Positions 26,901-35,348 of a stretch of DNA of 56,123 nucleotides are shown piece by piece (position 1 is the stretch's first letter; each line of letters begins with the position of its first letter). This DNA comes from Melioribacter roseus (GTDB lineage Bacteria > Bacteroidota > Ignavibacteria > Ignavibacteriales > Melioribacteraceae). The stretch covers positions 1 through 56,123 of the forward strand of contig DYLN01000007.1 in assembly GCA_020722085.1 (NCBI GenBank), read 5' to 3'. The notes beneath the pieces are model-generated. The model did not search any database, was not told the DNA's origin, and worked only from the letters and a program-made list of their open reading frames with translations. The translations under genes and the position numbers were made by a program.

Positions 26901-27973
26901 TGAAAAAGTTTCTCAATGTTAAATGCCGATGGATACGATTCGCTGCCAAATTTAATTAAACCTTTTTCGACTGGAAACGGATCCTGATCGAGGTCTTTTT
27001 TAAAATATTGTGCTACTCCAATTCCGTGAGCGTGCTCGTGCGTTATAACAGACGATAAAAACACAAGTGCACTTCTACCTACAACACTTTCAAATAACGA
27101 TGAAATAATTACGATGATGTTGTTTGCTTCGGCTTCGGGAATGAAGGATAGCAAATTATAAATACTGCCTAACGTCATTGGCTTTAGCACAAGGAATTTT
27201 ACTTTGCTTTCTTTTGCAAATAAATTCAGCATTTCAAACGATTTTATGCTTTCATCAAGTGCAATTGGAATGGGGGAACCTTTAATTAATTTTAACGAGT
27301 CCTCTATTCTGGTGCACGGCTCTTCAATAAATTCAATATCGAATTCTTCAAAACATTCAATATTTGAAATTGCCTGATCATAGCTCCATGAACTATTTGC
27401 ATCTAATCTGATTTTAATGCTGCCGCCGAATTTTTCTCTAATCATTTTGATTAATTTTTCTTCTTCAGACAGCCGGAACTTTCCGAGTTTAATTTTAATA
27501 GTTTCGTAACCGGAATTTATACCTTTGGAGACCTCTTTGAATACTTTGTTAACTTCTTCAATTCCAAAAACAGCATTAACCGGAATGATCGAATTGTTTT
27601 TGATTTTGAGCTGTTGTATTACTAAGTCTTTTTCATTTTTAAGGTACAATCCAAGCAGTGCTTGTTCGACTGCAAATCTTACTGAAGGCAGTAATCTTAA
27701 TTTTTCTACAAAATCAATCGTATTTGAAAAATAATCCTCGAGCTGTAAGTTTTTGATCTTTTTTGTCAAAGAAGAAATTTGCTCCTCTGTTTGGGAAAAA
27801 GATTCGCTGCTGAATTTGGGAAGGGGGGCGGCTTCACCGTAAGCGATGTTTTTTTCTTCATCTTCAAGACGGATAATAATTCCCCTGCGGTTTTTAATTT
27901 TTTGTTTTGCAGTTGAGAATGTTTTTGAAAACGGAAGTGAATATGCAATGTATTTTAATTCTTTTATCTTCAC
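26897..27973 (-). CDS. menC: o-Succinylbenzoate synthase
   Basis: Dehydrates SHCHC to o-succinylbenzoate. The 358-residue enolase-superfamily protein shows the capping domain followed by the barrel with the KxK base motif (KIKLG), metal ligands in IRLDANSSW, IEFIEEP and IALDESI, and the second catalytic lysine in LKPMTLGS. The four-base overlaps with menA upstream and menE downstream show translational coupling. Confidence 0.93.
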   Translation of the reverse strand: MKIKELKYIAYSLPFSKTFSTAKQKIKNRRGIIIRLEDEEKNIAYGEAAPLPKFSSESFSQTEEQISSLTKKIKNLQLEDYFSNTIDFVEKLRLLPSVRFAVEQALLGLYLKNEKDLVIQQLKIKNNSIIPVNAVFGIEEVNKVFKEVSKGINSGYETIKIKLGKFRLSEEEKLIKMIREKFGGSIKIRLDANSSWSYDQAISNIECFEEFDIEFIEEPCTRIEDSLKLIKGSPIPIALDESIKSFEMLNLFAKESKVKFLVLKPMTLGSIYNLLSFIPEAEANNIIVIISSLFESVVGRSALVFLSSVITHEHAHGIGVAQYFKKDLDQDPFPVEKGLIKFGSESYPSAFNIEKLFQ

Positions 27974-28869
27974 GCTAGAATGCCTGTTGCAAACAGGAGT
28001 CCGTAAATAGCAGATAATCTTGCTGTCAACTCTAAAGTCTTATTCAATTCTTTACCTTTAAGCGTATAAATCATTTTGACAAGTTTTAATGACATGGGTA
28101 AGGTTAAAAGAGGCAGAAAAACAATTAAGTTCTGTTTATGAAAAAAATAAACGACAAATAAAATTACATAAGATAAAATCATAAAAACTACATACTGAAT
28201 GCGCGAAAACCTCTCGCCAAATTTAACTGCAAGTGTATATTTCCCGTTGTTAAAATCTTCTTCAATATCCCTGTAGTTATTTACGACAAGAATATTTGTT
28301 ATTAAAGCGCCGACAGGAATTGAAGCCCAGAGAGAAAGTGAGGTAATTGAAAGAGCCTGAACATAATATGTACCGACAGTTCCTACTAAACCGAAAAAGA
28401 GAAAAACAAAAATATCGCCGAGACCGTTATAGGCTAAAGGAAATGGTCCCGCGGTGTATGCAATTCCGGCTAAAATAGAAAGAATACCGATTAGAAGTAT
28501 CAGCCATCCGCCGAGATATACTAAATATAAGCCTAACAAAAATGTAATTGTAAAAACAGCAACAATTGCAGTTTTCATTTCGGCAGTTTTTATTAAACCA
28601 GTAGCAAGCACACGCGCCGGGCCTACCCGTTCTTTTTTATCTGTTCCGGCAAGATAATCGTAAAGGTCGTTTACGAAGTTTGTTCCTATTTGAATTAGTA
28701 AGGAACAAATGAGAGCAATTAATGCCGCCAATCCGTTGAATTTATTGTCATGGATAGCAAGCGAACTGCCAACAATAACAGGCACAACAGCGGCAGGTAA
28801 AGTTTTGGGTCTGCTTGCTAAAATCCAGCTGTCGAACTTAGATAAAGATTTTACGGTTGAATTTATCAT
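27970..28869 (-). CDS. menA: 1,4-Dihydroxy-2-naphthoate polyprenyltransferase
   Basis: Attaches the isoprenoid tail to 1,4-dihydroxy-2-naphthoate in the membrane, giving demethylmenaquinone. The 299-residue UbiA-family protein has about eight or nine hydrophobic helices and both Asp-rich prenyl-diphosphate motifs: NFVNDLYDYLAGTD and NNYRDIEEDFNNGKYTLAV. It lies between menB (3 bases) and menC (4-base overlap). The methyltransferase that finishes menaquinone (MenG/UbiE) is not in the window. Confidence 0.95.
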   Translation of the reverse strand: MINSTVKSLSKFDSWILASRPKTLPAAVVPVIVGSSLAIHDNKFNGLAALIALICSLLIQIGTNFVNDLYDYLAGTDKKERVGPARVLATGLIKTAEMKTAIVAVFTITFLLGLYLVYLGGWLILLIGILSILAGIAYTAGPFPLAYNGLGDIFVFLFFGLVGTVGTYYVQALSITSLSLWASIPVGALITNILVVNNYRDIEEDFNNGKYTLAVKFGERFSRIQYVVFMILSYVILFVVYFFHKQNLIVFLPLLTLPMSLKLVKMIYTLKGKELNKTLELTARLSAIYGLLFATGILA

Positions 28870-28872
28870 AAA

Positions 28873-29709
28873 TTACGGTACTCTTGGAAATTTTGAAAAG
28901 TCCGGTTTACGTTTTTCGTTGTAAGCGTTTCTACCTTCTTGTGCTTCATCGCTCATATAATAAAGCAATGTAGCGTTTCCAGCAAGCTCTTGTATTCCTG
29001 CCTGTCCATCGAGTTCCGCATTAAATGCAGATTTAAGAAGCCGAATTGCAAGTGGACTTTTTTCCAAAATTTCTTTAGCCCAACGTATGCCTTCTTCCTC
29101 GAGCTGATCAAGAGGAACAACTTTGTTTACAAGTCCCATTTCTAGAGCTTCCTGTGCGTTATATTGACGGCACAAATACCAAATCTCCCGCGCTTTTTTT
29201 TGTCCCACAATTCTTGCAAGATAACTTGCCCCGAATCCGCCGTCGAAACTTCCAACTTTGGGTCCGGTTTGACCAAAAATTGCATTGTCTGCTGCAATCG
29301 TTAAATCGCATACAACATGAAGCACATGTCCGCCGCCTATGGCATATCCGGCAACCAAAGCAATAACCGGTTTGGGAATGCTTCTTATCTGCTTCTGAAC
29401 GTCAAGTATATTTAGTCTGTGAACTCCGTCTTTTCCTACGTAACCTTTATCGCCGCGTATGGACTGATCACCTCCAGAGCAGAATGCATATTTGCCATCT
29501 TTGGCGGGACCTTTGCCGGTTAATAAAACTACACCTATCGAAGAGTCTTCGCGGGCGTCGTTAAATGCATCGTACATTTCTAAAGCTGTTTCAGGTCTAA
29601 ATGCATTTCTTTTTTCGGGGCGATTGATGGTAATTTTTGCTATGCCATCCATTTTTTCGTAGATGATATCTTTATAATCTATAGCAGCCTTTTGCCAGTT
29701 ATATTTCAT
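28873..29709 (-). CDS. menB: 1,4-Dihydroxy-2-naphthoyl-CoA synthase
   Basis: Closes the naphthoquinol ring of o-succinylbenzoyl-CoA. The 278-residue crotonase-family protein has the oxyanion-hole segments [11 protein letters not shown] and [17 protein letters not shown] and the family signature [21 protein letters not shown]. The Gly of QTGPKVG, where mycobacterial MenB has Asp, marks the bicarbonate-dependent type I enzyme (as in E. coli). GAGGT before the ATG at 29709 fixes the start; the frame runs nine codons further. A MITE-like element separates it from menH. Confidence 0.95.
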   Translation of the reverse strand: MKYNWQKAAIDYKDIIYEKMDGIAKITINRPEKRNAFRPETALEMYDAFNDAREDSSIGVVLLTGKGPAKDGKYAFCSGGDQSIRGDKGYVGKDGVHRLNILDVQKQIRSIPKPVIALVAGYAIGGGHVLHVVCDLTIAADNAIFGQTGPKVGSFDGGFGASYLARIVGQKKAREIWYLCRQYNAQEALEMGLVNKVVPLDQLEEEGIRWAKEILEKSPLAIRLLKSAFNAELDGQAGIQELAGNATLLYYMSDEAQEGRNAYNEKRKPDFSKFPRVP

Positions 29710-29736
29710 TTTGTACCTCTTATCCGAAAGGATCAA

Positions 29737-29864
29737 GATTGTGTCAAAAGTAATATTTTTTTGAAAAATAGAACACAGACAACGCAGATTTAAACGCTCG
29801 CTAAACTACAGCGGAGCAGAGATTTCCACTGATTTTAAAATTGAAAAGTACTTTTTACACAGTC
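29737..29864. mobile_element. MITE-like element between menH and menB (about 128 bp)
   Basis: GATTGTGTCAAAAGTA at the left (from 29737) matches the inverse of TACTTTTTACACAGTC at the right (to 29864) at 14 of 16 positions. The interior (ACACAGACAACGCAGATTTAAACGCTCG, split here by reading: ACACAGACAACG then CAGATTTAAACG, and TTTCCACTGATTTTAAAATT) is shared with the longer element at 34225-34449. Ends of this kind recall insertion sequences of the IS256 group. It lies inside the men operon without disrupting a gene. Confidence 0.65.
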
Positions 29865-29868
29865 TCGA

Positions 29869-30699
29869 TCACTCTGAACATATTTTTTCTAAAAAACGGT
29901 TAACTAAATTAATAAAATCAGCAGGCTTTTCTAAATGGGTATTATGCCCTGCACCTTTAATTATTTTATGAGAACCATATTTCAAAAGTTTAACGGCTTT
30001 TTTGTTTATAATATTATACTTTTTATCTAAACTGCCGTTAATAAGCAACACCGGAAAAGTAAAATGGTCGAATTCATTCCAGTAATCAGGCATTTTCCCG
30101 GGTGAAAATTCTGAGAGAATATTTTTTAAACCGACGGGAGAGTTTTTTAATTTTCTCCGAAGCAATTTTTTCAAATCAACTGCAGAATTTTTTTTTAGAG
30201 AATCGAATATCTGCTGGTTATACCAATTTTCGAAGAAATCACCCAAGTTGCTCTTCTTAATTTTGCTGGAAAGAGTTTTATCGGCAGTTAGTCTTTGAAT
30301 TCGTTCCACCGGATTATGGATACCCGGTGATGTGCTTTCCAAAACCAGAGCAGAAATTTTATAGGGATAATTAACTGCATAGCTCAATGCAGCACGTCCA
30401 CCCAATGAATAACCAATAAGAATAACTTTATTTAATTTCAGTTGATTGAAAATGTTATTAAGCTGGCGGGCAATTGCCCGTGCAGAATAATATTTGGGAT
30501 TTGCCGGGGCAGAGGTTTTCCCATGCCCTATAAGATCAACTGCAATTGTAAAAAATTTTTCGTTTAGTTTTTTTGTAATAAAGTTCCAATCACCAGCACT
30601 GCCGCCGAAACCATGAAGAAATACAACAGGAATTTGGCTTTTGTCTTTTTTCTTTTGAACGAGCAGTTGAAAAGTTATTTTGCTGGTTTTAATTTTCAT
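29869..30699 (-). CDS. menH: Alpha/beta hydrolase, probable SHCHC synthase
   Basis: A 276-residue alpha/beta hydrolase with the oxyanion region VVFLHGFGGSAGDWNFI, nucleophile Ser in GYSLGGRAALSYA, acid Asp in INGSLDKKYN and base His in GAGHNTHLEKP. In the men operon it should remove pyruvate from the MenD product SEPHCHC to give SHCHC. A general esterase cannot be excluded by sequence, but the position between menD and menB is strong evidence. Gaps of 171 bases to menD and 159 to menB hold repeats. Confidence 0.87.
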   Translation of the reverse strand: MKIKTSKITFQLLVQKKKDKSQIPVVFLHGFGGSAGDWNFITKKLNEKFFTIAVDLIGHGKTSAPANPKYYSARAIARQLNNIFNQLKLNKVILIGYSLGGRAALSYAVNYPYKISALVLESTSPGIHNPVERIQRLTADKTLSSKIKKSNLGDFFENWYNQQIFDSLKKNSAVDLKKLLRRKLKNSPVGLKNILSEFSPGKMPDYWNEFDHFTFPVLLINGSLDKKYNIINKKAVKLLKYGSHKIIKGAGHNTHLEKPADFINLVNRFLEKICSE

Positions 30700-30811
30700 T
30701 ATTCACATTGACTGCCAAATAAAAGATTCTTTGAAGTAAGCTGCTAATTACGCATCAACAATAAACACAAGTGTCTTAAAAATACAAAAAATTTAATGGA
30801 CGAAAATCAGT

Positions 30812-30844
30812 GAAATTCTGCCGAAGGAATTCCTTACGGAAGCG
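30812..30844. repeat. Short palindromic repeat (GCCGAAGGAATTCCTTACGG family), copy 1
   Basis: The core CCGAAGGAATTCCTTACGG is an imperfect palindrome. The 33-base stretch matches 34733-34767 at roughly four fifths of positions, including TGCCGAAGG, CCTTACG and AAGCG. It lies in the menD-menH gap and resembles a REP-type element. Confidence 0.6.
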
Positions 30845-30870
30845 CTAAATTATGTTTTTAAAATAAGCGG

Positions 30871-32634
30871 TTAATTGGAGAACTTATTTACTTCCAATCT
30901 TCCTGCTTCCCAGTATTTATTTCTTATTAATTTTGATTGATGTGAATCGGTTTTAATTTCGAGAACAGAGAATAGTTTTAACTTGCCTGCGATATGCAGT
31001 TGTTTTTTAAAACCATTCCAGCTTTTTATCAGCGAATAATTTCCGCCCAGACTTTTAACGGGTTTACCAAATTCGAAGTTATGCGGAGTGAGAAAATATT
31101 TTTTAAAAATTTTGCCGTAACCGGAAATCGGGAGTGATTCAAAAATGCCGCCGCCGTTGTTATTGATAAGAATAATTACAATGGGAAGCGAAAATTTAAT
31201 TGAATTAAAGAGAGAATTAAAATCGTGAATAAAAGCCAGATCGCCTGTAAGAAGATACGCCGGCAATTTTCGGTTTCCTGCCTTAATCCCTAAAGTTGTG
31301 GAAATGATTCCGTCGATTCCGCTAGCACCGCGGTTTGTATAAATATTTATTTCTTTTTTCGATTTTTGTGCAAAGAAGTCGAGATCACGGACAGGCAAAC
31401 TGTTAGAGACCATCAAGCTGCACTTGTCGGGTAGTGCATCAATCAACTCAGTTATTATTTTCCCTTCGAAAGGGAATCCGGCTTTTTCAAAAAACTTTTT
31501 TCTTAGTTTGTTAATTCTCTCATTGGCTGCAGTGATGTTTTTTATCCAGTCAATGTTTTTTATCTTTTTTGCAGTGCTATTCAATATCATATTTATAAAG
31601 TTTTCAGGATATGCTTTAAGAATATATTCTGCTGTGAATGAAGGATCGTTTCTGTCTCCAAATTCATTAACAATAATTTTGTCGGTTCTTATGTGTTTGA
31701 AATATTCGAGGGCAGCGTTAGAAGTGAACGCGCCGCCGAATTGAATTATCAAATCTGGTTTATATTTGTTTACAAATTTTTCGGAACGTATTAGCGAATT
31801 AAAATTTTCAATTGCGTTTTCTTTTCTGTGATTTCCAAAACGAAAGCCTGAAGCACCGTCTGCAGCAACAGGAAAATTCAAATGTTCTGATAACTTTGCG
31901 CACTGACTAAAAAATTTCCTTTCATAATTTCCTGGACCGCAAAATATAATACCTTTTTCTGCATCCTCAATTTTTTTTATAATTATTCTTTCTAACTCAT
32001 GGTTTCTGAGTGTATGATTACTTCGTAAAATTTTTCCTCCGTACAGAAAGACATTTTTAATTGTTTCTGTTTCAATTTTGTCTGTGTACGATTCCGGTTC
32101 AAAAGGTTTTTCGAAAGGGAAATTAATATGAACAGGTCCTTTAGAAATCACTGCATCTGTAATTGCTTTTCGCACATTATTTTGAAATTGCTTCAGTCTT
32201 CCATTCTTTAATTCCGGTAAGCCGGCGTCTAGAAAATGTCTTATATGATTTTTAAAAAGGTTATCCTGGTTAATTGTTTGATTAGCCCCGGAATTTCGCA
32301 AATAAGAAGGGCGGTCTGCTGTACAAACAATTAACGGAATTTTTTGATAGTAAGCTTCAATTATCGAAGGATATAATTCCGCGGCAGCAGTGCCTGATGT
32401 GGTAACAATTACCGAAGGAGAATTAGTGCTTTTAGCTAAACCTAATGCGAAAAATCCACTGTTCCGTTCGTCGGTTAAAATGTATTTTTTAAAATAATTA
32501 TTTGCTGCAAAAGCAAATGTGAGCGGAGTGCTTCTTGAGCCTGGAGAAATACAAACATTTTTTATTGAGTTATTGTAAAGAATATTTACGAAAAGATCGC
32601 ACCAAAAAGTATTACGGTTAATTGATATTTTCAT
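30871..32634 (-). CDS. menD: SEPHCHC synthase (2-succinyl-5-enolpyruvyl-6-hydroxy-3-cyclohexene-1-carboxylate synthase)
   Basis: Thiamine-diphosphate enzyme that adds the succinyl unit from 2-oxoglutarate to isochorismate. The 587-residue protein has the MenD start (CISPGSRSTPLTFAFA), the TPP-activating Glu region LTDERNSGFFALGLAKST, and the C-terminal TPP/Mg block LTGDLAFIHD with NNNGGGIFESLP. Length and motif order match MenD. It starts two bases after menF ends. Confidence 0.95.
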   Translation of the reverse strand: MKISINRNTFWCDLFVNILYNNSIKNVCISPGSRSTPLTFAFAANNYFKKYILTDERNSGFFALGLAKSTNSPSVIVTTSGTAAAELYPSIIEAYYQKIPLIVCTADRPSYLRNSGANQTINQDNLFKNHIRHFLDAGLPELKNGRLKQFQNNVRKAITDAVISKGPVHINFPFEKPFEPESYTDKIETETIKNVFLYGGKILRSNHTLRNHELERIIIKKIEDAEKGIIFCGPGNYERKFFSQCAKLSEHLNFPVAADGASGFRFGNHRKENAIENFNSLIRSEKFVNKYKPDLIIQFGGAFTSNAALEYFKHIRTDKIIVNEFGDRNDPSFTAEYILKAYPENFINMILNSTAKKIKNIDWIKNITAANERINKLRKKFFEKAGFPFEGKIITELIDALPDKCSLMVSNSLPVRDLDFFAQKSKKEINIYTNRGASGIDGIISTTLGIKAGNRKLPAYLLTGDLAFIHDFNSLFNSIKFSLPIVIILINNNGGGIFESLPISGYGKIFKKYFLTPHNFEFGKPVKSLGGNYSLIKSWNGFKKQLHIAGKLKLFSVLEIKTDSHQSKLIRNKYWEAGRLEVNKFSN

Positions 32635-32636
32635 TT

Positions 32637-34037
32637 TCAGTTGACTGCATTTTTTATATTGTCAACCTCAAAGAGGGAAAGTATTGGTTTTAGTTTCAAT
32701 TCTGTTTCGAGATATTCGGATTCCGGGTCGGAACCTTCAATAATACCGCAGCCAGCAAAGGCATATAATTTTTTCCCGTTTAACAATGCAGATCTTATTG
32801 CGACAGCAAGTTTTGATTCTGTGTTGAAATTAAACCACCCTATAATTCCGGCGTACAAACCTCTGTTGAATCCTTCTACTTCTCTGATAAAATCCATTGA
32901 TTGGGACCACGGAATGCCGCAGATAGCCGGCGTTGGGAAAATTGATCTTATAATTGAAAATATTGATTTGTCGTTTTGGATATTGGCTTTTATGGGCGTC
33001 CAAAGATGCTGAATATTTGGGAGTTTCTTTACTTTTGGCTGAACATCGTAAACTACCTGATTTGAAAATTCTGAAAAGGAACTTACAATAAATTCAACAA
33101 CTGCGTTTTGTTCCGCTAAATTTTTTTCGCTGTGAAGCAGTTCGTGCGAATATTTTTCATCTTCAGTTTCATCGTTGCCGCGGGGAAAAGAACCGGCAAG
33201 TGCATCAGCCTCAATATAACCGCCGGATATTTTTGCAAGTGTTTCCGGCGATGCACCGAAAAAAACAGAATCATTTGAGCTAAACGCGAAGATATGACAT
33301 GATGGATATTTAGATTCGAGGTCATTTAATATTTTGTGAATATCGGGTTTTGACGATAACTCCATTTCAACCCTGCGCGATAAAACAATTTTCTTAAAAT
33401 CCTGTTTTGAAATTCTTTTGAGAGTGTGTCTAACTTTATTTTGCCATTCTTCTTTATCGTTCGGAAGGTTTGTAGTAAATTTGACGGAAACTTCTTCATA
33501 TGCATCTTTTGCATCTAAAAATTGTTGCAGTTCCTCAATTTCTTTGTGGAGCTTACGAGCATTAAAATTTTTCGATAAAAAATTTATTGCCAGGTAAAAA
33601 TCATTGTTATGCTTGAGAAAAAGAAATTTTGGCACAAACCATTCAGAATCACTGAAATTACTCCAGATAGAGTCTCCTTGATCCGGTGAGAATTTTATTC
33701 CCCCAACAAATAACGGTACAGAATCAAGATTAAGTTGATACCAATTATTAATAAAATTTTTCTGCCAGTAGTTAATTAAATTTTCGGCATCATTAATTCT
33801 CTGGCTGCCGCAGGTTTTTATTGACAAAAGCGGACTTACGGCTAAAAATTTTATGCCGGATTGAGGCTCATTCCAATAAAAATATTTTTGACCTGATCGA
33901 GTGAGTTTTGTTAATATTCCGCCGAAATTAATTTCCCCGGATTTAAACAGATAGCTGAATAATGAATTTTTGCCTGGGAAAGCTTCTATTGAATTTTCGA
34001 GGAAAATCTTAAGATTTTGTAAAATTTCAAGTTTCAC
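32637..34037 (-). CDS. menF: Isochorismate synthase
   Basis: Converts chorismate to isochorismate, the first step of menaquinone synthesis. The 466-residue chorismate-binding enzyme has KIVLSRRVEME, FFGASPETLAKISGG, the helix with HLWTPIKANI, PTPAICGIP and the end block AGCGIIEGSDPESEYLETELK. The weakly conserved N-terminal half is usual. It is the first gene of the men operon and has a well-formed promoter 27-57 bases before the ATG. Confidence 0.93.
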   Translation of the reverse strand: MKLEILQNLKIFLENSIEAFPGKNSLFSYLFKSGEINFGGILTKLTRSGQKYFYWNEPQSGIKFLAVSPLLSIKTCGSQRINDAENLINYWQKNFINNWYQLNLDSVPLFVGGIKFSPDQGDSIWSNFSDSEWFVPKFLFLKHNNDFYLAINFLSKNFNARKLHKEIEELQQFLDAKDAYEEVSVKFTTNLPNDKEEWQNKVRHTLKRISKQDFKKIVLSRRVEMELSSKPDIHKILNDLESKYPSCHIFAFSSNDSVFFGASPETLAKISGGYIEADALAGSFPRGNDETEDEKYSHELLHSEKNLAEQNAVVEFIVSSFSEFSNQVVYDVQPKVKKLPNIQHLWTPIKANIQNDKSIFSIIRSIFPTPAICGIPWSQSMDFIREVEGFNRGLYAGIIGWFNFNTESKLAVAIRSALLNGKKLYAFAGCGIIEGSDPESEYLETELKLKPILSLFEVDNIKNAVN

Positions 34038-34063
34038 AGCAGATAGAAAAAAATTATTGAAAT

Positions 34064-34094
34064 CAAATATAAATTTATTAAAAATAGTTTCAAA
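34064..34094 (-). promoter_or_regulatory. Bacteroidota-type promoter of the men operon
   Basis: On the minus strand TTTG (34094-34091) is followed after exactly 19 bases by TATATTTG (34071-34064), a full match to the TTTG-N19-TAnnTTTG consensus known from Bacteroidota. Transcription would start near 34057, giving a leader of about 20 bases before menF. Confidence 0.6.
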
Positions 34095-34224
34095 TTTGGT
34101 TTCGAAATATTAACTTCAATATATACTTATTTTATCTTAATCTTGTTGAACGTTCTATACCTTAAATTAGCCGGTCAATCTATTCGATATAAGGTTGTAA
34201 GAAGCGGGAGGGCAAAGTATCCAA

Positions 34225-34449
34225 GACTTTGTAAAAAGTAATATTTTTTTGAAAAAATAGAAGACAGATAACGTAGATTTAAACGCTCGTCCCGACACTT
34301 ATGTCGGGGCTCGTCCCGACACTTATGTCGGGGCTCGTCCCGATTCGGCGGAACAGTCTCGCCTCAAATCGGCGGAGCGGGCTCGCCGCAAAACAGCGGA
34401 GCAGGAGTTTCCACTGATTTTAAAATTGAAAATTACTTTTTACACAGTC
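34225..34449. mobile_element. MITE-like element (225 bp) with 18-bp terminal inverted repeats
   Basis: GACTTTGTAAAAAGTAAT at 34225-34242 is repeated inverted at 34432-34449 with one mismatch. The outer parts of the interior match the element at 29737-29864. The centre carries extra material absent there: 2.3 copies of a 24-base unit with a CCCGACA-CTTA-TGTCGGG hairpin (34287-34345) and GCGGAGC/GCTCGCC words. It therefore appears to be the same mobile element with a second repeat inserted inside it. Confidence 0.75.
34287..34345. repeat. 24-bp palindromic tandem repeat inside the MITE
   Basis: The unit TCGTCCCGACACTTATGTCG plus GGGC repeats at 34287 and 34311, with a partial third at 34335. 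Each unit can form a seven-base-pair hairpin. Related hairpins occur at 17851-17868. Confidence 0.85.
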
Positions 34450-34732
34450 TCATCCGCGTTTACGAATTGAGACAAAAAATTACATAATACCACGAACAAA
34501 ATATTTTGCCGGTAAGTATAATTTTTCTTAAATAAAATTTTGGTGCAGAACAATAAATCGCGACGAGGAAAATTTTTGCTTAAAAAAATCTTTCTTTTAA
34601 TTCTAAATTAATGTATTTTAATCGTAAAGTTATCGATTATGTTATTCTGCATGAGCTTTAGTCATTTGGTAGAGTTTAATAACTTGAGGTTGATTAAAAA
34701 GCAAGAATCAATAAAATAATTCGAGAAAATTT

Positions 34733-34767
34733 GCGCAATTTTGCCGAAGGCATACCTTACGAAAGCG
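34733..34767. repeat. Short palindromic repeat (GCCGAAGG family), copy 2
   Basis: TTGCCGAAGGCATACCTTAC followed by GAAAGCG is the second copy of the repeat at 30812-30844, differing mainly in the palindrome centre (GCATAC against GAATTC). Confidence 0.6.
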
Positions 34768-34852
34768 GTTATTGTTCTATAAAAAAATTACTTTTTTGGT
34801 CAGCCTCAGCATCAAAGGAGATTTGGGGGTTGTTAAAAAGCATAATGCCGGA

Positions 34853-34867
34853 TTATGTTGAACATAA
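34853..34867. promoter_or_regulatory. Palindrome upstream of the MarR gene, probable operator
   Basis: TTATGTTGAACATAA is a perfect inverted repeat of seven bases around a central G, 45 bases before the marR-type start codon. Its length and position fit a MarR dimer site and autoregulation. No second copy was noticed elsewhere in the window. Confidence 0.45.
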
Positions 34868-34912
34868 AAAACAACTGAAGTTATTTTTTCCCAACTAAAA
34901 TAGGATACATAT

Positions 34913-35332
34913 ATGGAGACAAAACAACAACTGACAGTAGAATTATTGGACAAACTCTCCAAAGCATTTGACAAATTCCGCAAAGTTCAGCTAAAACAAA
35001 TGTATGGAGAAAAACTAACGGCACCGCAGTTTCAGGTTCTTGAAGTGCTGTCGAAAACCGGACCGATTCCTCTAAAAAGAATTAGTGAAATGTTGATGGT
35101 TACCGGTGCAAATATTACATGTGTGGTCGATAATCTCGAAAAGGAAGGTCTTGTCGAAAGAATTCACTCAAAAGAAGACCGGAGAGTAATTCTGGCAGAC
35201 CTTACTGAAAAAGGGAAGTCAAAAATCAATTCGATTATGCCGACTTACCTTAATAACATTGCGGCTATAACTCAACCGCTCTCTGATCATGAACATAGGG
35301 AGCTAATAAACTTACTGGAAAAATTGAGTTAG
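34913..35332 (+). CDS. MarR-family transcriptional regulator
   Basis: A 139-residue winged-helix regulator. The DNA-binding region shows LTAPQFQVLEVLSKTGPIPL, then ISEMLMVTGANITCVVDNLEKEGLVER (recognition helix) and the wing HSKEDRRVILADLTEKGK. MarR dimers usually repress a nearby gene and respond to small ligands. Here it stands alone, convergent with prmA and preceded by a palindrome, so autoregulation is the only visible link. AGGA lies eight bases before the ATG. Confidence 0.92.
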   Translation: METKQQLTVELLDKLSKAFDKFRKVQLKQMYGEKLTAPQFQVLEVLSKTGPIPLKRISEMLMVTGANITCVVDNLEKEGLVERIHSKEDRRVILADLTEKGKSKINSIMPTYLNNIAAITQPLSDHEHRELINLLEKLS

Positions 35333-35348
35333 GGCTTTTTATTGTATT

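Larger units (their letters stand above)
34450..34912. other. Gene-free region before the MarR gene
   Basis: No reading frame here looks coding. It holds a second copy of the GCCGAAGG palindromic repeat (34733-34767), an insertion-sequence-like end (ATTACTTTTTTGGTCAGCCTC, from 34788, of which the GGTCAGC part recurs near 9328), and the palindrome described at 34853. The rest is AT-rich and unremarkable. Confidence 0.6.
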
